Shown here: positions 1 to 5,788 of the stretch, piece after piece
Position numbering within the stretch: the stretch's first letter is position 1
How the letters are laid out: the number at the start of each line of letters is the position of its first letter
Assembly: GCA_020347585.1 (NCBI GenBank)
Contig: CP070733.1
Location: forward strand, 2,279,266 to 2,285,859
Origin: Pseudomonadota bacterium
GTDB taxonomy: Bacteria; Pseudomonadota; Gammaproteobacteria; CAMYNG01
Length of the DNA stretch: 6,594 bases
Reading direction: 5' to 3'
Translations under genes and position numbers: made by a program
The notes under the pieces: model-generated
What the model was told of the DNA's origin: nothing
Seen by the model: the letters and a program-made list of their open reading frames with translations, nothing else
Databases searched by the model: none

Positions 1-624
1 GAACCTTGCCCGCTCGACCGTCTCTTGGACGAAGCTATCGCCGCTGCGCGTGATGCGCACCAAGCGCTGGGCGTGGCGCTCGCCAACCGGCGCGACCAGC
101 CGGCCGCCGTCGGCCAGCTGCGCCAGCAATTCGTGCGGAATCTCGACCGATGCCGCGGCGGCCAGGATGGCATCGTACGGCGCGTGCTGCGCCCACCCGA
201 GTGTGCCGTCACTGTGCCGGAAGCGCACATTGCCAAGCCCGAGAGTACGCAGCCGCGCGCGGGCCGACGTCGAGAGCGCCGCGACGCGTTCCACCGTGAA
301 TACCTGCGTGGCCAGTTGCGCCAACACCGCAGTCTGGTAGCCCGAGCCGGTACCGATCTCCAGCACCTTGCCAATCGGCCCGGCGGCCAGCAACTCCGCG
401 CTCATCAGGGCAACCATGTAGGGTTGAGAAATGGTCTGGCCGAAACCAATGGGCAATGCCGTGTCCTCGTAGGCTCGGCTCGCCAGCGCCTCGTCAACGA
501 AGATGTGGCGCGGGGTGTTGCGAATCACCTCCAGCACCTGCACGTTCTCGATTCCCTCGTCACGCAACCGGCGCACCAGGCGATCCCGCGTGCGCTGGGA
601 GGTCATGCCGATACCGCGCAGCAT
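1..624 (-). CDS. pcm: Protein-L-isoaspartate O-methyltransferase (partial, C-terminus off the left edge)
   Basis: This SAM-dependent cytosolic enzyme methylates L-isoaspartyl residues formed by protein ageing and so starts their repair. The frame is open for 208 codons to the window edge and ends at ERARF. The E. coli protein continues only about ten residues beyond this point, so little is missing. Visible signatures are TALPIGFGQTISQPYMV and the SAM-binding motif I, VLEIGTGSGYQTAVL, starting near residue 87. Three in-frame starts are possible: GTG at 633, which overlaps the surE TGA as GTGA; ATG at 624; and ATG at 606, which gives MTSQRTRD as in short Pseudomonas forms. I chose 624 because Gly-Ile-Gly before MTSQRT appears conserved in relatives, which suggests those codons are translated. 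None of the starts has a strong Shine-Dalgarno. The gene abuts surE, so the two are probably co-transcribed and coupled; nlpD and rpoS would be expected next. Confidence 0.95.
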   Translation of the reverse strand, partial: MLRGIGMTSQRTRDRLVRRLRDEGIENVQVLEVIRNTPRHIFVDEALASRAYEDTALPIGFGQTISQPYMVALMSAELLAAGPIGKVLEIGTGSGYQTAVLAQLATQVFTVERVAALSTSARARLRTLGLGNVRFRHSDGTLGWAQHAPYDAILAAAASVEIPHELLAQLADGGRLVAPVGERHAQRLVRITRSGDSFVQETVERARF

Positions 625-629
625 CGCCG

Positions 630-1385
630 TCACGGTTCGGCCACCCCGCCCAGCCATGCGTTGAGCGACTCGACACTCTGGTGCTGCGTGAGATCGACCT
701 GGATGGGCGACACCGAGACCCGGTTGTGGCGCAACGCGTGAAAGTCCGTGCCGGGTCCGGCATCCTGCTCTGCGCCCGGGGGACCAACCCAGTAAATATC
801 GCGGCCACGCGGGTCGGTGCTGCGGATCACCGGCTCTGCCTTGTGACGGTGCCCCAGGCGCGTGGCCTCAAAGCCTGCGAGTTTCTCCCACGGCAGGTCC
901 GGCACATTGACGTTGAGAATGGTATCAGCCGGCAGCGGTTCGTGATGCAGGCGCTCGACCAGCAGGCGCGCGACGCGCGACGCGGTGGCATAGTGCAGGA
1001 ACTCGGCGCCCACCAGCGAGATAGCAATGGCGGGCAGGCCAAGGAAGCGCCCTTCCATTGCTGCGGCCACCGTGCCGGAATAGATCACGTCGTCACCCAT
1101 GTTGGCGCCGGCGTTGATGCCGGATATCACCATGTCGGGCTCCTCGGCCAGCAGGCCGGTGATCGCCAGGTGCACGCAGTCGGTGGGAGTGCCATCCACA
1201 CGGATGAAACCGTTGTCCATGTGACGGGCGCGAATGGGGTTCTCGAGGGTCAGTGAATTGCTGGCGCCACTGCGGTCGCGCTCGGGCGCCACTACGAAGA
1301 TGTCCGCGACGCTGGCCAGGGCGTCAGCGAGAAAGACGATTCCGGGCGCCTGGTAACCGTCGTCGTTGCTCAACAGGATGCGCAT
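630..1385 (-). CDS. surE: 5'/3'-nucleotidase SurE (survival protein)
   Basis: SurE is a metal-dependent nucleoside monophosphate phosphatase, known also for exopolyphosphatase activity in E. coli and linked to stationary-phase survival. The 251-residue length is normal for the family. The N-terminus MRILLSNDDGYQAPG is canonical and fixes the start. The metal ligands expected from family structures are present: D8 and D9, S39 in the RSGASNSLT segment, and N91 in SGINAGANMGDDVIYSGTV. The C-terminal part (roughly residues 185 to 250) carries the usual dimer-exchange region. No good Shine-Dalgarno precedes the ATG. Its stop TGA shares bases with the GTG codon that could begin pcm, so the two genes form a tight pair. 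In E. coli surE directly follows truD; here two opposite-strand genes intervene, and surE faces its own 5' region of about 190 bp with a candidate promoter at 1470-1498. Confidence 0.97.
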   Translation of the reverse strand: MRILLSNDDGYQAPGIVFLADALASVADIFVVAPERDRSGASNSLTLENPIRARHMDNGFIRVDGTPTDCVHLAITGLLAEEPDMVISGINAGANMGDDVIYSGTVAAAMEGRFLGLPAIAISLVGAEFLHYATASRVARLLVERLHHEPLPADTILNVNVPDLPWEKLAGFEATRLGHRHKAEPVIRSTDPRGRDIYWVGPPGAEQDAGPGTDFHALRHNRVSVSPIQVDLTQHQSVESLNAWLGGVAEP

Positions 1386-1469
1386 CGGGCCATGTACATC
1401 AATAGCGGTTTCTCATCAGCCCAGTCTTCTCACCGGTCCAGCCGCGCCATCGGGCGACGAACGCGCCTT

Positions 1470-1498
1470 ACTATACGCGATTCCCCCGCCCCGCCCAA
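1470..1498 (-). promoter_or_regulatory. Candidate sigma-70-type promoter for surE-pcm
   Basis: On the minus strand a TTGGGC hexamer (1498-1493) lies 17 bases before TATAGT (1475-1470). The -10 element matches the consensus at five of six positions; the -35 matches only in its first three bases. Transcription would begin near 1463 and give a leader of nearly 80 nt before the surE ATG. The position makes sense because surE is cut off here from the upstream operon by two plus-strand genes. The spacer is very G-rich. This is a motif match by eye only. Confidence 0.35.
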
Positions 1499-1565
1499 GC
1501 GCACGGCCGCGTCCCGTCTCGAGTTGTGGTATATATCAGTAACAACACCACTGCCCGTTTGTGGC

Positions 1566-1569
1566 GGAG
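1566..1569 (+). promoter_or_regulatory. Ribosome binding site that decides the Smr gene start
   Basis: GGAG lies six bases before the ATG at 1576. This favours that ATG over the in-frame GTG at 1561, which has no comparable site and would itself overlap this GGAG with its first codons. Confidence 0.6.
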
Positions 1570-1575
1570 ATCACG

Positions 1576-2124
1576 ATGGCAGACGAGTCTGACAAACACC
1601 CCGATGACGATAGCCTGTTCCGCGATGCAATGACCGGAGTCCGGCCCCTGCGTCACGATGGCGCAGCGCCGTTTCACCGTCGCCCTCCCCCCGAACCTGC
1701 GCAAACGCGCCGCGACCAACAGCAGGTCCTGCAAGACATGCTGGGTAATTCGCTCACCCCTGCAGAAATGGAGACCGGCGATGAACTGCTCTATGCGCGC
1801 CCCGGCGTGCAGCAGGCTCTGCTGCGCAAGCTGCGCCGCGGTCAATTCAGCATAGAGGCTGAACTCGATCTGCACGGCAAGACCACTCCCGAGGCACACC
1901 AGGCCGTGGCTGGATTTCTCGGCGACGCCATCGACGCCGGCAAGCGCATGGTGCGAATCGTCCACGGCAAGGGTCACGGCTCATTCAACAAGCAACCGGT
2001 GCTAAAGGGCAAAGTAAGTCACTGGCTGCAACGCCGCGACGAGGTGCTGGCATTTTGCTCGGCGCGTCCAGTAGACGGCGGTACCGGGGCGATTTACGTG
2101 CTACTGCGCCGCCAGCGTACCTGA
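1576..2124 (+). CDS. smrA: Smr-domain (MutS2 C-terminal-like) endonuclease family protein, SmrA-like
   Basis: The 182-residue protein has a C-terminal Smr domain (about residues 93-180). It contains the DLHG motif at 98-101 (ELDLHGKT) and the HGKG motif at 130-133, and ends in GGTGAIYVLLRR. The N-terminus DDDSLFRDAMTGVRPL matches the start shared by stand-alone bacterial SmrA and SmrB. The rest, including LLRKLRRGQF and the C-terminal GG(S/T)GAxYVxLR, is closer to my memory of E. coli SmrA (YdaL) than of SmrB. Family knowledge: E. coli SmrB cleaves mRNA at collided ribosomes to trigger rescue, while SmrA has been reported to have nicking activity but its role is unclear. Which role applies here is not shown by the sequence. 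A proline- and arginine-rich linker of about residues 32-46 separates the N-terminal segment from the rest. The gene is divergent from surE and precedes purU by 42 nt on the same strand, so the two are probably co-transcribed. The start is ATG 1576 with a GGAG upstream; GTG 1561 is an alternative. Confidence 0.88.
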   Translation: MADESDKHPDDDSLFRDAMTGVRPLRHDGAAPFHRRPPPEPAQTRRDQQQVLQDMLGNSLTPAEMETGDELLYARPGVQQALLRKLRRGQFSIEAELDLHGKTTPEAHQAVAGFLGDAIDAGKRMVRIVHGKGHGSFNKQPVLKGKVSHWLQRRDEVLAFCSARPVDGGTGAIYVLLRRQRT

Positions 2125-2166
2125 GCGGCGAACGCATCGGGCTCTTGCACATCCATTGCAACCACC

Positions 2167-3030
2167 ATGCTACCGCCATCCCGCTCCGCCATACTGCTGA
2201 TGTCCTGCCCCGATCAGCAGGGCCTGGTGGCAACGCTGACCAATTTTGTTTTTCACAACAAAGGCAACATCATCGATCTCGAGCAACACGTCGATGTCGC
2301 CGAAAAACTTTTCTTTATGCGCCTTGAGTGGGACCTGCGGGATTTCGCAATCCCCGAGGAACGGCTCGGGGAAAGAATCGCGGAACTGGCCGCACAGTTC
2401 GATATGCAGTGGGCATTGCACTTCTCCGACGAGACCCCGCGGATGGCGGTGTTGGTCTCGAAGCATTCCCATTGTCTGCTCGATGTGCTGGCGCGCGTGC
2501 AGGCCGGCGAGTGGCGCGTCAAGTTACCGTTGATTGTTAGCAACCATTCGGACCTGAAGCCCGTTGCCGAGCGCCTGAGTATCGACTACCACTACATTCC
2601 CGTCACACCCAACAGCAAGGCCGCGCAGGAACGCGAAGTGCTGGCGCTGCTGGGGGCCAGCAATATCGAGTTCGTGGTGCTGGCCCGCTACATGCAAATC
2701 CTGTCGAGCGATTTCATTGCCCGTTACCCGCACCGGATCATCAATATTCATCACTCGTTCCTGCCCGCGTTCCCCGGGGCCCGGCCTTATCACTCCGCGC
2801 ACGAACGTGGCGTGAAGATTATTGGTGCCACCAGCCACTATGTGACCGAGGATCTTGATGCCGGCCCGATCATCGAGCAGGATGTGGTGCGCGTCAGCCA
2901 CAACGACGCGGTCGACGACCTGGTGCGTAAGGGCCGTGACCTCGAGAAGCTGGTGCTGGGGCGGGCTATCTGGAAATACCTGCAACGCAAGATATTGGTG
3001 TGCCGCAACCGCACCGTGGTGTTTGAATAG
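2167..3030 (+). CDS. purU: Formyltetrahydrofolate deformylase
   Basis: PurU hydrolyses 10-formyltetrahydrofolate to formate and tetrahydrofolate. It supplies formate for PurT-type purine synthesis and balances one-carbon units. The 287-residue length is usual. An N-terminal ACT domain (about 7-85, SCPDQQGLVATLTNFVFHN) is followed by a formyltransferase domain (about 92-285). The catalytic triad expected from PurU and PurN is present: N193 and H195 in INIHHSFLP, and D231 in EDLDAGPII. PurU replaces the transferase acceptor step by hydrolysis. The start is ATG 2167; a later ATG at 2200 would remove the first ACT strand. Neither start has a visible Shine-Dalgarno, so translation may depend on the upstream Smr gene, whose stop lies 42 nt before and in the same frame. 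The family is known for ACT-mediated control by methionine and glycine in E. coli. The gene converges on truD with only 23 bp between stops. Confidence 0.95.
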   Translation: MLPPSRSAILLMSCPDQQGLVATLTNFVFHNKGNIIDLEQHVDVAEKLFFMRLEWDLRDFAIPEERLGERIAELAAQFDMQWALHFSDETPRMAVLVSKHSHCLLDVLARVQAGEWRVKLPLIVSNHSDLKPVAERLSIDYHYIPVTPNSKAAQEREVLALLGASNIEFVVLARYMQILSSDFIARYPHRIINIHHSFLPAFPGARPYHSAHERGVKIIGATSHYVTEDLDAGPIIEQDVVRVSHNDAVDDLVRKGRDLEKLVLGRAIWKYLQRKILVCRNRTVVFE

Positions 3031-3053
3031 CCTAAGGGTAACCTTGCCCCTCG

Positions 3054-4130
3054 CTACTGAGAAACGACCAGTTCGCGCAGTACTGCTGTGGCGAAAGCAC
3101 CTGGCTCCAGTGTAAACGACAACAACAAACTGTCCTCGCCGCAAAACTCCCACTTGAACTCACCTGGGAATAGTACCAGTGCGCGGCGCTGCTGTTTAAG
3201 GCCAAATCGCTCCAAGCCGCGTAGCCATGTCTCGTACGCGACCAGGGCGTCGCTTTCCAGCGCGTGTGCCTCATGGCGTGTCGGCAATTCGCCGCGGCCC
3301 CACAACGGCCCGCTGGGTACCACATCGCGCGCCGCGATACGGCGGGTGAGCTCCTCATCGATGACCTCAGCAATAAAATAACTGTGGCTTCCGCTCAGCA
3401 TCATGGCGTCGCCCGCGACAGGCCGGTTCCAGGTTTGCGCCGAAACTCGCTGCGACAACACGACATTAAACAGCAGGGAACGCGCAGCCGAGAGCCACAA
3501 ACCGCGCTGACTACTGCGCGCGCGCCGCGTGCCTTCGAACAGTGCACGCGCTGCGACCAGGTTCGACGCACTGGCGCCAAAACGTTGTTCGCCAAAATAG
3601 TTCGGCACACCCTGCGCAGCAATGCGCGCGAGACGCTCCTCGATCAGCGTTCGCTCACCGCGCAGCTCGCGTAGATGCAGGCGGAAACGATTGCCGCTGT
3701 GCGCACCGCGGCGCAGCTTGCGGTCGTGGCGCCGCGCCTCCAGCACATGCAACGCCTCGTCGTTGAGCGCCGACCAGTCCGGATCAGCAAGTCCCGGCAA
3801 CCGCACACTGAACCATTGCGTGGTCACGGCGTGGCGATCCTTGAGTCCCGCGAAACCGACATCCACGTGCTTGACACCGGCCAGTGCCGCGAGTTGCTGC
3901 GCCACGGCGCCGGTGTTGATACCACGTTTGCGCAGCCGCAGCCAAACGTGTTCACCCTCCCCGCAGGGGCGAACCTCCATCAGTTCATCGACCTGAAAAT
4001 CCTCCGGGGTGCTGCGCACACGGGCATCCGCCGGCGGCGCACCGTGGGCGCGCGCAAGATCATCGAGCAATTGCCGCAAGTCGGTGGGTGCGGTCCCGGC
4101 GACGACCGGGGACGCGGGGAGCTCAGGCAT
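3054..4130 (-). CDS. truD: tRNA pseudouridine(13) synthase TruD
   Basis: TruD converts uridine 13 of tRNA-Glu to pseudouridine. The protein has 358 residues, close to the E. coli enzyme. Family marks are RSTPEDFQVDE near residue 39, the catalytic aspartate D98 in GLKDRHAVTTQWFS, RRHDRKLRRGAHSGNRF at 133-149, and NYFGEQRFG at 177-185, followed by the TRUD insertion domain (about 180-310). The start ATG lies inside the end of ispF: the two frames overlap by 8 nt (ATGCCTGA), which strongly suggests translational coupling. In most gammaproteobacteria surE follows directly. Here the gene instead ends 23 bp from the stop of the oppositely oriented purU, so it is the last gene of the eno-ftsB-ispD-ispF-truD run on this strand. 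Arginine-rich stretches (for example residues 200-215) are normal for a tRNA-binding protein. Confidence 0.97.
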   Translation of the reverse strand: MPELPASPVVAGTAPTDLRQLLDDLARAHGAPPADARVRSTPEDFQVDELMEVRPCGEGEHVWLRLRKRGINTGAVAQQLAALAGVKHVDVGFAGLKDRHAVTTQWFSVRLPGLADPDWSALNDEALHVLEARRHDRKLRRGAHSGNRFRLHLRELRGERTLIEERLARIAAQGVPNYFGEQRFGASASNLVAARALFEGTRRARSSQRGLWLSAARSLLFNVVLSQRVSAQTWNRPVAGDAMMLSGSHSYFIAEVIDEELTRRIAARDVVPSGPLWGRGELPTRHEAHALESDALVAYETWLRGLERFGLKQQRRALVLFPGEFKWEFCGEDSLLLSFTLEPGAFATAVLRELVVSQ

Positions 4131-4602
4131 CGACCAGCAGGATCACCGCCAGTGCCGCGATGCCTTCGCCGCGCCCGGTGAAACCCATACGCTCGGTGGT
4201 GGTCGCCTTGATATTGAGGTTGGCGACGGGAGTGTTTAGATCCTGTGCGAGGTTTTCGCGCATAGCATCGATGTGGGGTGCCATTTTTGGCGCCTGCGCA
4301 ATCACCGTAACGTCCACGTTACCGACCACAAGGCCGCGCTCCTGCATAAGCGCAGCAACACGACGCAGCAGGATGCGGCTGTCGATACCGGCAAACTCGG
4401 CACTGGAATCAGGGAAGTGACCGCCGATGTCGCCGAGGCCGAGCGCCCCCAGCGCCGCATCGCACAGGGCGTGAATGGCGACATCGCCGTCGGAATGAGC
4501 CACTACCCCCTTGTCGAAGGGGATGTTGACACCGCCCACCACGACTTCGGAACCCTCACCGTAACGGTGCGCATCAAAACCCTGTCCGATACGAAAACTC
4601 AT
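4123..4602 (-). CDS. ispF: 2-C-methyl-D-erythritol 2,4-cyclodiphosphate synthase
   Basis: IspF carries out the fifth step of the MEP isoprenoid pathway. It cyclises CDP-methylerythritol 2-phosphate to the 2,4-cyclodiphosphate with release of CMP. The 159 residues match the usual family length. Zinc ligands appear as D10 and H12 in IGQGFDAHRYG and H44 in AHSDGDVAIHALCDA. NVDVTVIAQAPKM and the C-terminal IKATTTERMGFTGRGEGI complete the family signature. The enzyme is a cytosolic homotrimer in characterised cases. It lies 33 nt after ispD, which acts two steps earlier in the pathway, and its stop overlaps the truD start. The ATG at 4602 gives the standard N-terminus; a GGAG lies 11 nt upstream, somewhat far for a Shine-Dalgarno. 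A six-codon open frame ends across this start codon (see findings). Confidence 0.98.
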   Translation of the reverse strand: MSFRIGQGFDAHRYGEGSEVVVGGVNIPFDKGVVAHSDGDVAIHALCDAALGALGLGDIGGHFPDSSAEFAGIDSRILLRRVAALMQERGLVVGNVDVTVIAQAPKMAPHIDAMRENLAQDLNTPVANLNIKATTTERMGFTGRGEGIAALAVILLVDA

Positions 4603-4635
4603 CTGCGTTCAAACTCCATGGCACCGCGCCTAGCG

Positions 4636-5403
4636 CTAGCCTCCGTCTTCCAGGCCATTCACTGTGAGTCCGATGCCCTGCCGACGCTGCTGCTCGAGAA
4701 AAAACTCCGCAGTTGCCAGATCCTGCGGATGCGTGATCTTGATGTTGTCTCCGTGACTTTCCACCAGCCGCGGGTGGTAACCGGCATGCTCCATAGCCGA
4801 GGCCTCGTCAGTGACTAGATAGCCATCTGTGATCGCCTGTTGGAGTGCCGCGCGCAGAAGGTCGAGGCGAAACATTTGTGGCGTCAGAGCGTGCCACAGG
4901 CCCTCTCGATCGACGGTGCGCGCAACCCGACCGTCAGTATCCGAGCGCTTCATCGTGTCGCGCACCGGCGTCGCCAGCAATCCGCCGTCCTTCCGGTTAC
5001 CGATTGCCCCGATCAACGCCGCAAGGTCTGCCGGGCGCACGCAGGGGCGCGCGGCGTCATGCACCAACACCGGGTCGGCATCGTCGGCTGTCCCATGCAG
5101 CACATTCAGCGCGCTCAGCACCGAATGGCAGCGTTCCTGCCCGCCCGGCGCCCGGAGTAGTGGCACCGCTACGTCGATTTCGAGCTGTGACCAGTGTTCG
5201 TCGCTGTCAGCGACCGCCACCACGATTCCTGCAATCGAAGGTTCGCTAGCGAGACGCTCGAGGGTATGCACGATAACTGGCTTGTCGCCGATAAAAAGGT
5301 ATTGCTTGGGCAGGTCGTTGCCCATGCGCCGGCCCACCCCGGCGGCAGGAACCACCGCCCAGCAGCGCAGCGGTGAGTCGGAGGTCTCTGCAGTGGTGGT
5401 CAT
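4636..5403 (-). CDS. ispD: 2-C-methyl-D-erythritol 4-phosphate cytidylyltransferase
   Basis: IspD joins CTP and methylerythritol 4-phosphate to make CDP-methylerythritol, the third MEP pathway step. The 255-residue protein has the nucleotidyltransferase P-loop-like signature VVPAAGVGRRMGNDLPKQYL (residues 17-36), which includes R25 and K33 for CTP and phosphate binding. It also shows VLVHDAARPCV, APVRDTMKR-type TPVRDTMKR, TVDREGLWHALTPQMF and the DNIKITHPQDL motif, which supplies the substrate-binding lysine. I chose ATG 5403 (MTTTAETSD). An in-frame TTG at 5412 would add three residues (first codon included), but TTG is a rare start and has no better ribosome site. Relative to E. coli there are about ten extra residues before the first strand. 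The gene sits 67 nt after ftsB and 33 nt before ispF, the usual gammaproteobacterial arrangement. Confidence 0.96.
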   Translation of the reverse strand: MTTTAETSDSPLRCWAVVPAAGVGRRMGNDLPKQYLFIGDKPVIVHTLERLASEPSIAGIVVAVADSDEHWSQLEIDVAVPLLRAPGGQERCHSVLSALNVLHGTADDADPVLVHDAARPCVRPADLAALIGAIGNRKDGGLLATPVRDTMKRSDTDGRVARTVDREGLWHALTPQMFRLDLLRAALQQAITDGYLVTDEASAMEHAGYHPRLVESHGDNIKITHPQDLATAEFFLEQQRRQGIGLTVNGLEDGG

Positions 5404-5428
5404 GGAGTGCAACTGTCGGATATCGTGG

Positions 5429-5472
5429 GATCGCGGTCAGCGCTGTGTGGCGACCAGCCGCGAATCGCGATC
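5429..5472 (-). repeat. Inverted repeat across the ftsB stop and the ispD leader
   Basis: GATCGCG at 5429-5435 is perfectly complementary to CGCGATC at 5466-5472, giving a 7-bp stem with a 30-nt loop. The loop contains a shorter possible stem (GGTC at 5435-5438 with GACC at 5452-5455, which competes for one base). One arm includes part of the ftsB stop codon. No T-run follows on the minus strand, so this is not a Rho-independent terminator. It could be an RNA fold between ftsB and ispD, or chance. Confidence 0.35.
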
Positions 5473-5743
5473 ACTGCTCGACAATCTGATAAAAGGTTTC
5501 CTGATCGCGGATCATGCCCATCTCGGTGCGCGCTCGCTCCTCGATCGCTGCCCGGCCCTTTTTCAGATCCCGCACTTCTGCCTGCAGGGCTGCGTTGCGC
5601 TCGCGCGACTGCGTGTTGGCCTCTTCCTGCAAATTCAGCGATTCCTGTAGTCGCCACACCGTGGTGAACCCGCCCTTGCCCAGCCACAGGTCGTACTGCA
5701 ACGCAATCAGAAGGACTGCCAGGACTATTGCAATGATGCGCAT
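5471..5743 (-). CDS. ftsB: Cell division protein FtsB
   Basis: FtsB is a small bitopic inner-membrane protein of the FtsQ-FtsB-FtsL complex, which activates septal peptidoglycan synthesis. The 90-residue protein starts with a short cytoplasmic end and one membrane segment (about residues 3-20, rich in I, V, L and A). The conserved LQYDLWLGKGG follows, then a charged, glutamine-rich coiled coil (about 29-72), and then the family's ERARTEMGMIRDQETFY near the C-terminus, where FtsQ binds in E. coli. It lacks the polar C-terminal tail of E. coli FtsB, as many homologues do. The start ATG at 5743 gives the canonical short N-terminus; no clear Shine-Dalgarno is seen. It lies 45 nt downstream of eno, and the pair eno-ftsB is widely conserved. 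It is probably transcribed with eno, since no terminator is visible between them. Confidence 0.95.
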   Translation of the reverse strand: MRIIAIVLAVLLIALQYDLWLGKGGFTTVWRLQESLNLQEEANTQSRERNAALQAEVRDLKKGRAAIEERARTEMGMIRDQETFYQIVEQ

Positions 5744-5788
5744 CGAGTTAGATGTTCGCCCGGTTGGTGTGACGCCAACAAACTTTAC

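Noticed and set aside
25..1256. Long plus-strand open frames (25-741 and 456-1256) opposite pcm and surE
   Set aside because: They are antisense to well-recognised genes, show no family motifs and have low-complexity arginine-rich composition typical of GC-rich antisense frames.
1399..1416. Five-codon open frame (MRNRY) in the surE leader on the minus strand
   Set aside because: It has no run of a repeated amino acid or other attenuator sign, and such short frames are frequent by chance.
1476..1492. G-quadruplex in the G-rich spacer of the surE promoter candidate
   Set aside because: Only three runs of three or more G are present on the minus strand here; four would be needed.
3034..3045. 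AAGG-GTAA-CCTT as a bidirectional terminator
   Set aside because: The stem is only 4 bp and no T-run follows on either strand.
2524..3153. Minus-strand open frame opposite purU running into the truD 3' end
   Set aside because: It is a shadow of purU, whose catalytic motifs are on the plus strand, and it also overlaps the truD end in a different frame.
4630..4639. Perfect 10-bp palindrome CTAGCGCTAG over the ispD stop codon
   Set aside because: It is a single short palindrome with no second copy noticed; it is easily formed by chance around a TAG stop.
4829..5650. A 273-codon plus-strand open frame opposite ispD and ftsB
   Set aside because: It spans two real genes on the other strand and the gap between them, is rich in Arg, Ser and Ala, and has no recognisable domain.
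5763..5779. GTTGG/CCAAC hairpin between eno and ftsB
   Set aside because: It is a 5-bp stem with a 7-nt loop and no T-run; too weak for a terminator and likely by chance.
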